Program-made: the position numbers and the translations under genes | Shown: positions 33,801 through 44,166 of the stretch, in pieces | Position numbering within the stretch: the stretch's first letter is position 1 | Layout: each line of letters opens with the position of its first letter | The notes under the pieces: model-generated | The model's input: the letters and a program-made list of their open reading frames with translations, nothing else | Databases searched by the model: none | What the model was told of the DNA's origin: nothing | From: Anastrepha obliqua | Lineage: Eukaryota; Arthropoda; Insecta; Diptera; Tephritidae | Assembly: GCF_027943255.1 (NCBI RefSeq) | Contig: NC_072892.1 | Location: forward strand, 116,825,792 to 116,889,791 | Length of the DNA stretch: 64,000 nt | Direction: 5' to 3'

Positions 33801-34255
33801 AATTTTATAGAGTAGGTATATTAAAATTGAGACTAATTTATAAAATGAACGTTTTCGTTTCAAGTTACACCTAAATATTCCATGCAGATATATGCACGTA
33901 TGTTAGCATGCAAAATAAATATTATCTTATGTATATAAGAGCTGTAGTAAAAAGAAATCCATTTAATAACTATTTTTCTGAACGTTAAGTTAAGGTATAA
34001 CGCCTTGAGCGGTGCGCTGACCTATCAGGTTCAAGTAGAGTTTAAGATAACTTAAAAAATATTCCACTAGGCAACATGCATTTTCATTCCCACCTATCAT
34101 AATTTGATTTAGGAAACTAGCGAAAGTCAATAAAAAAAATATGAAAAAAAAAATATTTTAGATTTCGAGTCTTTAGTTAAGAAAAAAAAACTAACTATGA
34201 TAGAACTATAAACGGCTAGAAATCAAAAGTGATGAAGAAACTGGACAAATTTGGC
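30860..34255. other. Long AT-rich, gene-poor interval
   Basis: About 3.4 kb with no conserved gene. It contains many homopolymer runs, TATATA and ACATACA tracts (for example 31.88-32.06 kb), and a weakly bounded candidate MITE at about 31177-31580. An ORF1-like start at 32.7 kb is listed separately. Confidence 0.45.
32530..32873 (+). mobile_element. Possible ORF1 start of an R1/I-type retroelement
   Basis: An ATG at 32707 opens NTQTQKQTTEQKAEDV, then DPRAVFRRSRLLLRFPSAKK, after which the frame ends at 32871-32873. The AVFRRS.LL.R.P block resembles the N terminus of some insect R1/I-type ORF1 proteins that I recall. The about 170 bp upstream could be its leader. Weak evidence. Confidence 0.3.
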
Positions 34256-34320
34256 TCGATAGTATCGATAGTCATAAAATAATACTATCGATACCATCGG
34301 TGATAGTTTAACAGCTCTAA
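34256..34320. promoter_or_regulatory. CGATA/TATCGATA cluster
   Basis: TATCGATA occurs at 34263-34270 and 34285-34292, with further CGATA-related words on both sides (CTCGATAG, CATCGGTGATAG). TATCGATA is the DRE recognised by DREF, and CGATA clusters are bound by BEAF-32 in Drosophila. No gene start was found nearby, so this may be a boundary element, a promoter of an unseen transcript, or chance. Confidence 0.35.
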
Positions 34321-34669
34321 TGAGCATGAATAGGAGTGCAGGTACTTGTTGCTCATACGCCCGGGCAGGTCCAACATACGCGAAAAAACGGAGAGCTGTA
34401 CTTCATTTATTCATTTAGTAAATCTAGAAATACAAGGTTCCTTACAGACCGCATAAAACTAACAGTAACAATTATATGAACATATTTTGTAACTATTTAA
34501 AAAAATCATTGAGTGATAATTTGAAATTATATTTAGATAGCGAAAGAAGAATTCGTTTTAGAGGTATGGTTCCTTCGGCAAAGTTTCTTATTTTGATCCC
34601 TAAAATATGATTTTCACAGAGCAATGGACGATTTTTTTGCCTCCCCACAAATACACCCGGCCTAATATA

Positions 34670-35205
34670 CAGGGTTGGCCATCTTAAACTGACCCATGTG
34701 ATTATTAAAAAAATATGGAAAAAGAAACATTTTTTTGTGTTTCATTGTGAAAAACATTTAATTTAGTTCAAGGAGATTCGTTTACATCACTTTTTGAATA
34801 TGATATCGCGCAAGTGGTCGCCCTTAGCACGTATTTGGATATGTACAGGGTTGGCCATCTTAAACTGACCCATGTGATTATTAAAAAAATATGGAAAAAG
34901 AAACATTTTTTTGTGTTTCATTGTGAAAAACATTCAATTTAGTTCAAGGAGATTCGTTTACATCACTTTTTGAATATGATATCGCGCAAGTGGTCGCCCT
35001 TAGCTCGTATAGCGTAATGTGCCCATTTTTCGGCGTTTTCCATAGTTTTGGCCAGCGTCTCGGCCGATATGGCGGCTATTTCCCGTCGGATATTGGCCTT
35101 AAGTGCGCCTAGTGTCTTTGGCTTGTTGACATAAACCTTAGATTTCAAATTACAGTAAAAAGTTATAGGGTTACTCAATGGGTCAGTTTAATATGGCCAA
35201 CCCTG
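34670..35205 (-). mobile_element. Internally deleted Tc1/mariner with a tandemly duplicated 5' end
   Basis: The unit with TIRs CAGGGTTGGCCATCTTAAAC and its inverse occupies 34846-35205 (360 bp) with flanking TA. A 176-bp copy of its left part (34670-34845) lies directly before it. The minus strand encodes only the transposase C terminus: LKSKVYVNKPKTLGALKANI and IRAKGDHLRDIIFKK. The catalytic core is gone. Confidence 0.85.
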
Positions 35206-35209
35206 TATA

Positions 35210-35240
35210 TATATGACATATATATATATACATATATGGT
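35210..35240. repeat. TA microsatellite
   Basis: TATATATATG and TATATATATACATATATA tracts directly abut the right end of the MITE, at its TA target. Confidence 0.8.
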
Positions 35241-35259
35241 GACATAAATCTTCGCTTCT

Positions 35260-35660
35260 TATTTTGTTGTTATTTTGTACATTTGTTAATAAATGCTTGC
35301 AATTTGGATTCGCTGCAGGGGGAGTCTTTCCATGTTTCGGATCCATAGAATAGCACTGATGGACTCAAAGATACGCAGCTTTGTTTTGCGTGCGATGTGG
35401 TCCGATTCCTATACATGCTAAAATCCGAATTTGTTAATCCATCGCTTAAAAAGAGCGTTGATGATAATCACTGTATATTACTTTTGCACTTTTCGGTAAC
35501 AGTCGTTACTATCTCGATTATTTTTTCAGGTATAAGTACACCAATAGCTCGCGCATTCAAAACCTTCCAGTTGTAAGGACAGCGTGTTTGTATTCCGTGC
35601 CTTCCGCTCATTACTTCGCCTAAATAGAGAACAAATAGCATTGGCGACAAAGTACAGTCC
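35260..35660 (-). mobile_element. RTE-like RT fragment
   Basis: The minus strand reads SPMLFVLYLGEVMSG and, further on, ARKTKLRIFESISAILW. The latter resembles the LR.KL.IFNSNV.SVLLYG.E.W block of RTE/endonuclease-RT elements. It is broken by stops. Confidence 0.4.
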
Positions 35661-35664
35661 TGTC

Positions 35665-36725
35665 GTATCGCAGTTTGAACTTCAAATGGTTCTTACAGCA
35701 AATCATTATGCTCTCAAGTGATAAAAAAGGAATTTTACGAAAAACTAAATAATAATGAATCATCGCAAAATCTATAGTATTGCTTAGGTAATCCCTTTCA
35801 AAAGCACCTTGTCTAAAAATGAGTGAAAAATATTCACCCTACTTAATTAAGAAATGGAGGCAAAATAATTTAGAATTTAATGCAATCGTAGAAAAGCATA
35901 ATATTACTATGTTCAAAAACTGACTTTAAGTAAGTAACTTTCAGAGTTCTGCTTAAATAAAAATACTTGCTTTTATATATTCGCATGCGGACATAGAAAA
36001 ACTGTCGCATTCGTTTAATGCCAAAGATTTCAATTATAGTTGCTCAACTGCTTACAAATCCCTGGTGTGCGGAATAACTAAAGTTCATATGTTAACGTCA
36101 CTAGATTCCGACGCAAGTGACTAGCGGTATTCACATTCGAATTGAAATCCCACGCGCACAGACGCACGTAAGCTCACATATTATATACATACATTTTATT
36201 CATATGCTAAAGCCCTAAATGCACGTGGATACATGCGAGGGAAAAGGTGACTTTTCAAATTTCGTGGGCTATGCATAAACGATTTCCGAATTGTGTTTTG
36301 TTATATTGAATCATATGTTCTTCAATATGACCTTCAATACTGCTATTGAGTGATGCGAGCATAAAGATTAGACGTGTTTTTTGTGTGGTTGGCAATTTTT
36401 TGTAATCAAAAAAATTGATCAAAGAATCCAAAAATAACACCGTAATTATGACTCACCCGTTGTTACTTTTTCCTACATATCACATATATTTGGCCGAGTT
36501 CCTCTTGCAATCTGTGGCATAGTTTTTTTCCTGGATGACACCTGTGAAGAAGAAATTTTCATAAGTACTGTTATACCGTCTAGCAATAGGCGCGACTTGT
36601 AGTCTCACAGCTACACTTGCGTACTAATCATCGTCCGAAATTGTACGGAAGTCGCAGTTGGTTCGCAAAGCGCTCAGCCGATAGACGGTTATCAGTTTTT
36701 TGTGTAGCTATTTATGTTCAGTGCA
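35665..36725. other. AT-rich interval, no gene
   Basis: No coding or transposon motif was recognised. The final about 150 bp are less AT-rich but not identifiable. Confidence 0.4.
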
Positions 36726-36729
36726 TCAG

Positions 36730-37130
36730 CTCAGATCGGTGCAGCACACAAAAGAACCGAGCTGATTACTCTTATTATACTTTTTCTTACTAGGGCCGCC
36801 GTTGTTTGGCATTATTCGCGACGGACAGCACTGCAGGTGCGTTTTGAAATTTAAACGACTGCCCATCACCACTCCTAAATGTTTAATCATGGATTTTGAA
36901 CTAATAGTTACAGTCCCAATATTTACATTCATAGTTTCTACTGTCTTTCTAATGTTTATTTGGACTGCTATTTTGAACTTTAACCAAGCTTTGATCCTAC
37001 TGATTCGCTGGCGATCATCTGAATTTCGTGGATATATTTTGTCACCATTACCACCGGAATAACATCCGCGAATTAAAAAGTAGGTAGTGGCCCAAAATTG
37101 CTCCTTGACGAACCTCTGCTGACACGATGT
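36730..37130 (-). mobile_element. R1-like RT thumb fragment
   Basis: The minus strand gives RKTVETMNVNIGTVTISSKS, MIKHLGVVMGSRLNFKTHLQ and PNNGGPSKKKYN. This matches the R1-clade post-palm segment (family form KYLGV.ID.RLNFK.H and PN.GGP). Confidence 0.75.
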
Positions 37131-37289
37131 ACTCAATGCTTTTGTCGCTTCTAAACCTCAGCTTAAGGTAATTTTTCTGGTAATATAACTAGGCGACCCT
37201 ATTTTTGCGACGTTTTCTTGTATACACTGCCAGCTAGCTGTGTTAACACGTTCCCTGTCCCAAAAAAAACTGCAAAATTGACCGACAAG

Positions 37290-37666
37290 TCCAATATTTC
37301 ACAACGTAAACATGTCATATAATCGGTTCTCGTCAATATTACGTTGCTGGCACTTTGTTGATAACGAAGATCCGAGGGATCAAAACGAACATGTATACAA
37401 AATAAAACCACTTTTGGACCTTGTTATCAATAACTGGAAGAGCTTACCAACACCTGGTGAATGTATCGTCATTGACGAGTCGATGATGCCGTTTAGAGGC
37501 AGGATATCATTCCGCCAATACAACCCATCAAAAGTTCATAAATACGGCTTGAAAATCTATAAACTGTGCACAGAAGAGGGTTTTGTCTGGAATTATGATA
37601 TTTACATAGGGCGTGACCCCGAGATTGCTGATTTGGATAAGCCTGGGAGTGTCGTAATAAGAAATA
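37290..37666 (+). mobile_element. piggyBac transposase fragment
   Basis: The plus strand encodes MSYNRFSSILRCWHFVDNED, YKIKPLLDLVINNWKSL, CIVIDESMMPFRGRISFRQY and HKYGLKIYKLCTEEGF. This is the piggyBac (DDE_Tnp_1_7) core, and the first catalytic aspartate in IDESM is kept. The frame is open for about 115 codons until the Tigger element interrupts it after SVVIRN at 37666. No matching continuation is recognised after 39899, so N- and C-terminal parts are missing. Confidence 0.88.
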
Positions 37667-37812
37667 CAGTTGTACCTCGGTTAACCGGGCCTCTACTAAC
37701 CGGGTACATCTGTTAACCGGCATGCTGTGTGTTTGATTTTATATCTCTATTAACCGTGCTTTACCTCTATTATCCGTGCGGCGTATAATAACTTTTTTCA
37801 ATTTAAGTGAAT

Positions 37813-37982
37813 GTGCAAAGAAATAAAATTCGGGTATTCCCATTTTTTGTTTATGTAATAAGTTTGTATCAAATTTCATTTTCATTCATTCTGTAAGTGC
37901 AAAGAAATAAAATTCGGGGATTCCCATTTTTTGTTTTTATGTAATAAATTTGTATCAAATTTCACTTTCATTCAGTCTGTAA
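37813..37982 (+). repeat. 84-bp tandem duplication in the Tigger leader
   Basis: GTGCAAAGAAATAAAATTCG starts at 37813 and again at 37897. The two units are nearly identical over about 84 bp and end just before the transposase frame opens. Confidence 0.9.
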
Positions 37983-38018
37983 GTGAAATTTGATCTCTTA
38001 ACAGGTGCTTTTGTGAAA

Positions 38019-39665
38019 ATGGCTCCATCAACAAGTAAACTGACAAAAAGAGCAGGAAAAGTTCTTTCAATTAAAGAGAAAATAGAACTGATTAACGAAT
38101 ATCGCAAGAACCCATCCGTTCATTTTTTATCTGAAAAATATGGTGTTGGCAAACAAACTGTACGAGACTTAATAAAAAACAAAGAAAAAATTTTGAAATA
38201 TGAATCGGAAAGTGATTCAATTCACGGTTTAAAAAATAGACATACTCTGAAAAAATCCGAAAATCCAAAGGTTGATTTTGCAACATGTGAATGGTTTCGA
38301 CAAGAAAGATTTAAGGGATGTCCCATTACAGGTAATATTACTCAAATCCAGACATCCACATAAACTGAAAATTTCCTGCAATTTCTAGGCGAAATGATTA
38401 CTGAGAAGGCAAAATATTTTCATGGTAAATTAAACATAAATTCCGAGTGTAAGTATTCATCTGGTTGGCTGGAAAAATTCAAAAATCGGCATGGAATTCG
38501 TAGACTGAAATCCACAGGAGAAAAGGAGTGTGCTGATTATGTGTCTGCAACGATGTTTGTGGAAGACTTAAACGAATACATTAAAAATGAACAACTTACA
38601 ACTGAACAAATTTATAATGCAGACGAAACCGGTCTATTTTGGAAGTGTTTGCCCCAAAATTCGTTGGCGAGTGGTGATGGATATTCTATTGAGGGGTACA
38701 AAGAGTCCAAGGAAAGAATCACAGCTTTACTTTGTGCAAATGCAGCTGGGACTCACAAGTGTAAATTGATGATAATAGGAAAAAGTGCTAATCCAAGATG
38801 TTTAAAAAATGTTAAATACATTCCTGTAGTTTATAAGTCTAATAAGAGAGCTTGGGTAACACAAGAGCTATTTCTGGAGTGGTTTAACAACAATTTTGTA
38901 CCAGAGGTAAGAGAACATTTACAACGCATTGGTCTCGAAAAGAATTGCAAAGTTCTTTTGCTATTAGATAACTGTCCAGCACACCCGGATGTAAATGCAA
39001 TGATATCTGATAATGTTACAGTAAAATATCTACCACCGAATTGTACATCTTTGATTCAGCCTATGGATCAAGGAGCCATTCGGAGTTTCAAATGCCAGTA
39101 CCGTAAATTTATCGTGCAAAAACTTGTGGATTCTAATAGTCAACACGAATTTGTTAAATCTTTGAACATTAAGTCAGCTTTATGGACAGCAGCGACTTCG
39201 TGGGATTCTGTAACCCCACGTGTTTTAAATAAAGTTTGGAATAACTTACTATCTCAAGATGATGAAAATGATTCAACTTTTAGTATTGAGATACAATCAG
39301 ATGTATTAATACCACCTGGTTTTACAGCTGATGCTATCTCAAAGTGGATGGAGTGCGATATTGATGTCGCACCGTTTGCTATTGTATCTGATGATGAAAT
39401 CGTTAACATGGTCAATCAAACAGAAGAATATGAGCTTGAGTCAAATTCAGAGGAATCAGATGGAGGTAATACGGTAGAAACCCCCACATTAGCTCAAGCA
39501 ATAGAGGCTAGTAGTGTTTTGTTAAAGTTCTTAGAAAACTATACTGGTACAGGTATTTCAGAACCAGACAAAATACAAGTGTATCGCATACAAAGTCATT
39601 TACTTAAGGAACAAATGAATTCTAAAAGACAAACTACTTTAAACGAATATTTTAAATTAATATAA
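38019..39665 (+). CDS. pogo/Tigger transposase (CENP-B-like HTH plus DDE)
   Basis: Two exons, 38019-38331 and 38389-39665, flank a 57-bp GT-AG intron and join in frame (PITG-EMITEK) to give 529 residues. An in-frame ATG at 37983 would add 12. The N terminus is a CENP-B-type HTH (LSIKEKIELINEYRKNPS, KYGVGKQTVRDLIKNKEK; about 12-60). A second CENPB/Tc5-type HTH follows (about 85-140; YSSGWLEKFKNRHGIRR). The catalytic triad is D183 (YNADETGLFW), D298 (LLLDNCPAHP) and D331 (IQPMDQGAIRSFK), giving 32 residues between the last two. A C-terminal QTTLNEYF (519-526) fits the PCNA-binding PIP box. Such transposases bind the TIRs and cut and paste at TA sites in the nucleus. No stop or frameshift is present. 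It resembles host genes of the jerky/TIGD family, but the intact TIRs and TA duplication show it is a transposon gene. Confidence 0.92.
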
Positions 39666-40129
39666 ATATGCATTTATGTACCTATATGTATGTATATGAA
39701 AGTATATTATAAAAACAGTAATAAGATATGTATCTGTATTCATAAGTATGTTAATAGATGCAAATTTACATGTTCTTTTTAAAAATAAATAAAAATAATA
39801 AAATTTTTGAATATTTCAAAAAACCTCTTTCAACCGTGTTTTCGATTATCCGTGCTGAGCCCGGTCCCGAGCAACCCGGTTAATCGAGGTACAACTGTAA
39901 TTAAAAATAATTTGTGATTTCTGCGTAAAATAAAAATATTTTTTTGTATGTCCCGGCGTTTTTCTTTACTTTATTATCGTACCAGCACGTCCAGTGCAGA
40001 AATTGTACAGTTCCGTCGAATAATTTGCTTTAGAAGTTTCATATACCCCCTGACGCACATATGGCTCAGGAACGTATCAGTGCTTATCAGGCGCACGTTT
40101 CCTGAATCATATGTGGCTCAGCGGACAGG

Positions 40130-41000
40130 GCACGTGTTAAAAGTGTTTTCTTACGTCCAGAGTTACCACAGCGCAGTATTCCTTTTCCCACCGCCCCATC
40201 TCTTGCCTTGAATGGTTCCTGTTGCTAAATCTACCACGCATTCGATAGCATCCACTGTTTAGCGGAATTTCCTGTGTGTCTAGTACGCATATCCGTCGGT
40301 AAGACACGGGTTTGCCAGGCTTTTTGTTGCCCTTCGGTAAAAGCACAAGTATTTGTGTCTTCTACCTTTTTAAGAATGTACTATTTGGTATACCAACTGG
40401 ACTTGAAGCTTTCCTTAACTTAATTTTATTACACGCCGCTTGGAGTTCTTGTTCGGTGACACGAGAGACGACACCTGCTTTGTATTGTATGCAGAATGGC
40501 AAAATGTTTTCAGATCTTTAAAGGAAGAGAGTCGTAACAATTTTTAGCAACCTTACTGGGAAAGTAATTTGTGGTGTTTTTGTGCTTTTCGCTTTGGATA
40601 AAAGCTCCCGATTAGCGTTGTCCTAGGTCAGCTTGATATCAGCTTTCTAACAAAGTTCTTGAAACATTCTTGATTGCTGGTTTAAAGGTTGCTTTTAACG
40701 ACTGCCATGCTGATCTGAAATTATTTCCGCAAATTTTCAGCAAGATCAGGTCTCTCTCTATTGCGCTATATCTTACGTCTAGTTTAAATCTCAGTGACTT
40801 ATGCTTTTGTTGCAAAAGTAGCACGGATATATGTGTTGGCACATTACTCGCCCGGGCATGGAAGTATCGAAAGCTTCTCGTAGTCCTTCTATGGAAGTTT
40901 CGTCTTATTCTCGGCAGAACCAGCAGTTTCATATTTAAGAACTTCGCTATCAAGCTTCTCTTCCTTTCGGTAATGTCCATTATCATAGCCTGAGTCACTT
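40130..41000 (-). mobile_element. R1-like RT N-terminal region
   Basis: The minus strand reads LLPKGNKKPGKPVSYRRICV, LDTQEIP and AVVTLDVRKHF. This is the RT fingers-to-palm sequence of R1/TRAS-type elements (family form LLPKG.K.P..PSSYRP.C.LDT and C..VTLDV..AF). The preceding linker region to about 41.0 kb (RRTTRSFRYF, ERDLILLKICG) is only weakly recognisable. A large deletion separates the fingers from the palm block. Confidence 0.7.
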
Positions 41001-41034
41001 TGGGTGAAGCCCACTTTCAATCTTTGTGATGTGC

Positions 41035-41240
41035 GTCTTCTTGTTTGAGGGACCTACGATGGGCGGATGATTCGTTATGAGAAGCTTTTTCATTGCAGAA
41101 ATACACTCCGCTTTTATCTGCCGCGAGGCGCCCGCTGTTAGAATGAACTTTTTGTCTATTATTTGATTTTTCATGCTGTTAGTGGATTTCCAACCCGTAC
41201 CCTACCGAATGGTAGTGACACAAAACTCATTCGGTTACAG
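41035..41240 (-). repeat. tRNA-derived SINE copy 3, decayed
   Basis: In reverse orientation it shows GTGCGTCTTCTTG, GAGGGACCTACG, GAAGCTTTTTCATTGCAGAAA and ATACACTCCG, then a decayed box B region and CCGAATGGTAGTGACAC, in the order of the intact copies. Much of the centre has drifted. Confidence 0.7.
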
Positions 41241-41244
41241 AAGC

Positions 41245-44160
41245 CGTCTGCTCCTATTACTGCTCAAAACTAAAAAGACCGCATTGCCTGTAGAGATTAA
41301 GACCATACCAAAAAGGGTATTTTATCTGGATGGTAGATTACTTTGAAGCGAAGAATTGATAAATATTTTGCGAGAAGTACGAAAAAGTCACCTTGTTTTT
41401 GGACAAGCTTCGGATTTATACAAATCCCGTTCAGGGATCTTAAGTCTATTTGTTCGCTGTCCATTTATTTCAATTTTTTTTACCTTTTGCTTACTGTTAT
41501 TGCATTGCGCTTTTTTGCGCTGTTGCCCACATTTCAGAAAATGTATACATCTAGTACACGTTTATATACTCGTACATACAGTAAGTTACCTCTGGTGCGC
41601 CGGTGCGTATACGTAACATTGCTTATCTTCCTCACCGGTAATGAAGGTGTGTACGTGCACTCAGGTTCGGAAGTGAACGTTCTGTGTTCTTCACTTGCTT
41701 GCAATCAAAATGGCAGTTGCCTTCATAGTATATTGAAATACTTTTTACGATTCTGTAGCGAGTCACATACTCTCATATTTACTTATGCATCTACTTATGT
41801 ATGTATTTACTCTCATATGTATGTATTCGGAGCGTATACGGATAGGTACATACAGCTTCAAACTTTATATGTATACATACTTTTAGGATATGTAATAGCC
41901 GCAAATGCAGTGCATTAAACGCATTTGTCTAAGTCAGCATGTGTTTGGCTAAGTTTCTGCTGCTCACACTGTACCCCTCGCCTTCCAAGTCAATATGCAT
42001 CTGCATCTTTATATCAGCTTTTACCTAACTAAGTATTTATTGTAGCGTGTGTCTCCAAAGACATTGGCGTGCGCAACAACGAAACGATGTTGCCTTAACT
42101 TCAGCTACTAGGCTATTCGTCTTCATCGCTGTCAAGGTAGTCTTCAGTGCGCGCTGTGTCTGGGGGTGGGTGCTGCCTCAACTTGCCCACTTTGTTGTGA
42201 TACTGTATTGCTATTTTGCTACTTCTTTAATTTTGTTTTCTTTTTTTTCTCGAAATTCTTTGCGCTACTGGTGCAGTTTTCCAGACATTCAATCGCTCAG
42301 CCAATCGCTTCTAACGCTCAGTTAGTTATCCTTTGGACAGCTTGCTGCCTTCACAAGGTTTAAGTTATGAAGTAGTTTTTTGTGTTGTGTATTGGTTTTT
42401 TTCTGTTGGCGGTGTCAGTTGCCTAATGTTAGTTGATTAAAGTACATATTTAGCCGTATATATACTTGAATTTTGTTAGCAAATATTCGATTCGTTGCGG
42501 ATCATGCGAAATTGATTAAAATGACCGGAAATGGATACATGCTGACTATTCATTGGCAAGTTTATTCATTCAGGCATTCATCAATGGCAACAACTTTTAT
42601 TACTTATACTTATAAGCTTTTTCGCAATTTTATTGCCACATTTGATTGGTTACTATGTACCAATTTGGTCTTGTCTACTTGTCTATTTTTCTATTTTCAT
42701 TTCCTATTTTTCGTTTTTGCTAAATTGATTTTGGTTGTGTTCAATTTCCATGATTGCTATCCATTCACTAACGGTCGGCTTGTTTGCCCATTTCCGGTCA
42801 GTATCTTCCGTCATTGGTTGTGGATGCCTGTGAATTGCCCTCATTATCGTGACCATCTTCATCAGAGCCAATGATGCTAACAATCGTCAAAACAAGCCGT
42901 ATTATTTGGTATATGGCGCAAGCAATGCGAAGTGGATGACAATTGTATGCGAAGGGAAAAAGTTAATGGACAAGGGATTTGATGGTAGTGGGTAAGATAA
43001 AAGTCGGGAGCTGAACTAACTGTAGCGAAATGGCAAAATGTCATGTTTATCTCGTTTGTTAATTGTTTTGGAATTTATTTGTTATACTTATTTAACTTTC
43101 TTGTAATGACGTGCAATACACACACACACCTATGTACGCTAGTATGTGTACGTATATGTTTGAATATATTATATTGGGTTTGCTGAATGTTTGGTTATTT
43201 GGCGTTCATGGCCAATATACTTATTATGGTGAAAAGCACAATAAGCTGAGGAAACAAGAAATGATTTAAAAGTATGCATAGAATAGTAGGCAACACAAAC
43301 ATACATATGTATGTACATATGCCATTTGATTGTAATGGAAATGAAATTAATTAAATATTTTTCTATACTGGCAGCAAAACATCTAGGCGGTGTCATAAGA
43401 AATTACATAATCATACTAGACACACTATGTAAGTCATGACTGTTTCTGAACTGGTATAAATCGGATGCAAAATGGGACAGTTGGGATAGAACGGCGTTGC
43501 AGGCGAAATTCGCTCATGAAAAAAATATAAAAATAAAAAATAATACAACTATAAGATTAATACAAATATTAAACTTTTACGCTAACAAAACAGTTGAATC
43601 TATCAAATTTACTGAGAGCAGGATGGCGGTTCGCGGATGTCGAAATTCTTTTGCTGTGTTTTGCTTGTTCCATTCCATGATTCAATTATACAAGGTTAAG
43701 TAAAGTTTGACAACTGATTTCGGATGCTACTTAATCCATTGATGCAATTTGGAAGCAAGGGAAAAAAGGGAATAAGTTTATCCCCTTTCTGAAAATGTAG
43801 TAAAAAATTGAAAAAGGTCGTTGTAAGCCATAGAATAATTTTATGTTATTTTATAACTGGTACTTTATTATTTATATTTTTAACTTAACTATTCCCATGG
43901 ATTTGTGTCATATATATATATGTGTATTTTGACCATGCATCGGATTGGAATCTATATGTGCCACTTGTAAACCTACACTGAAGTAATAAATAAAACAAAT
44001 AGTGGAAACTCTTAACAAGGAAAAACCACTTTTCGTCACGTCCGCTAATCATACATTTGATTTTTTAACGAGATTACCTGCAAAGTTACAAGTATAAAAT
44101 CTGTGTTAAAAAAGATAAATTTATATATACGCAGAAACACAAATAGACGCCCAAACAATT
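41245..44160. other. Long gene-free interval with ATGTATGT microsatellites
   Basis: Unique-looking DNA with repeated TATGTATG and CATATGTATG tracts (41.78-41.89 and 43.11-43.32 kb). Long frames at 41343-41918 and 42047-42874 are low-complexity, hydrophobic and match nothing I know. The sequence looks like host intergenic or intronic DNA. Confidence 0.4.
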
Positions 44161-44166
44161 AAAGCG

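Larger units (their letters stand above)
37667..39897 (+). mobile_element. Full-length pogo/Tigger-type DNA transposon
   Basis: The element spans 2,231 bp, starts CAGTTGTACCTCGGTTAACC and ends with its inverse (CGAGGTACAACTG at 39885-39897), flanked by TA at 37665-37666 and 39898-39899. Subterminal copies of a TTAACCGG-like word follow the left TIR. It carries one spliced transposase gene without stops and a presumed poly(A) region (AATAAA near 39788). It landed in the piggyBac relic, so it is younger than that. All parts needed for an autonomous element appear to be present. Confidence 0.93.

Noticed and set aside
41343..41918. Reading frame of 191 codons
   Set aside because: Low-complexity, cysteine/tyrosine/phenylalanine-rich translation of T-rich and TATGTA repeat DNA, with no homology I recognise and no splice context.
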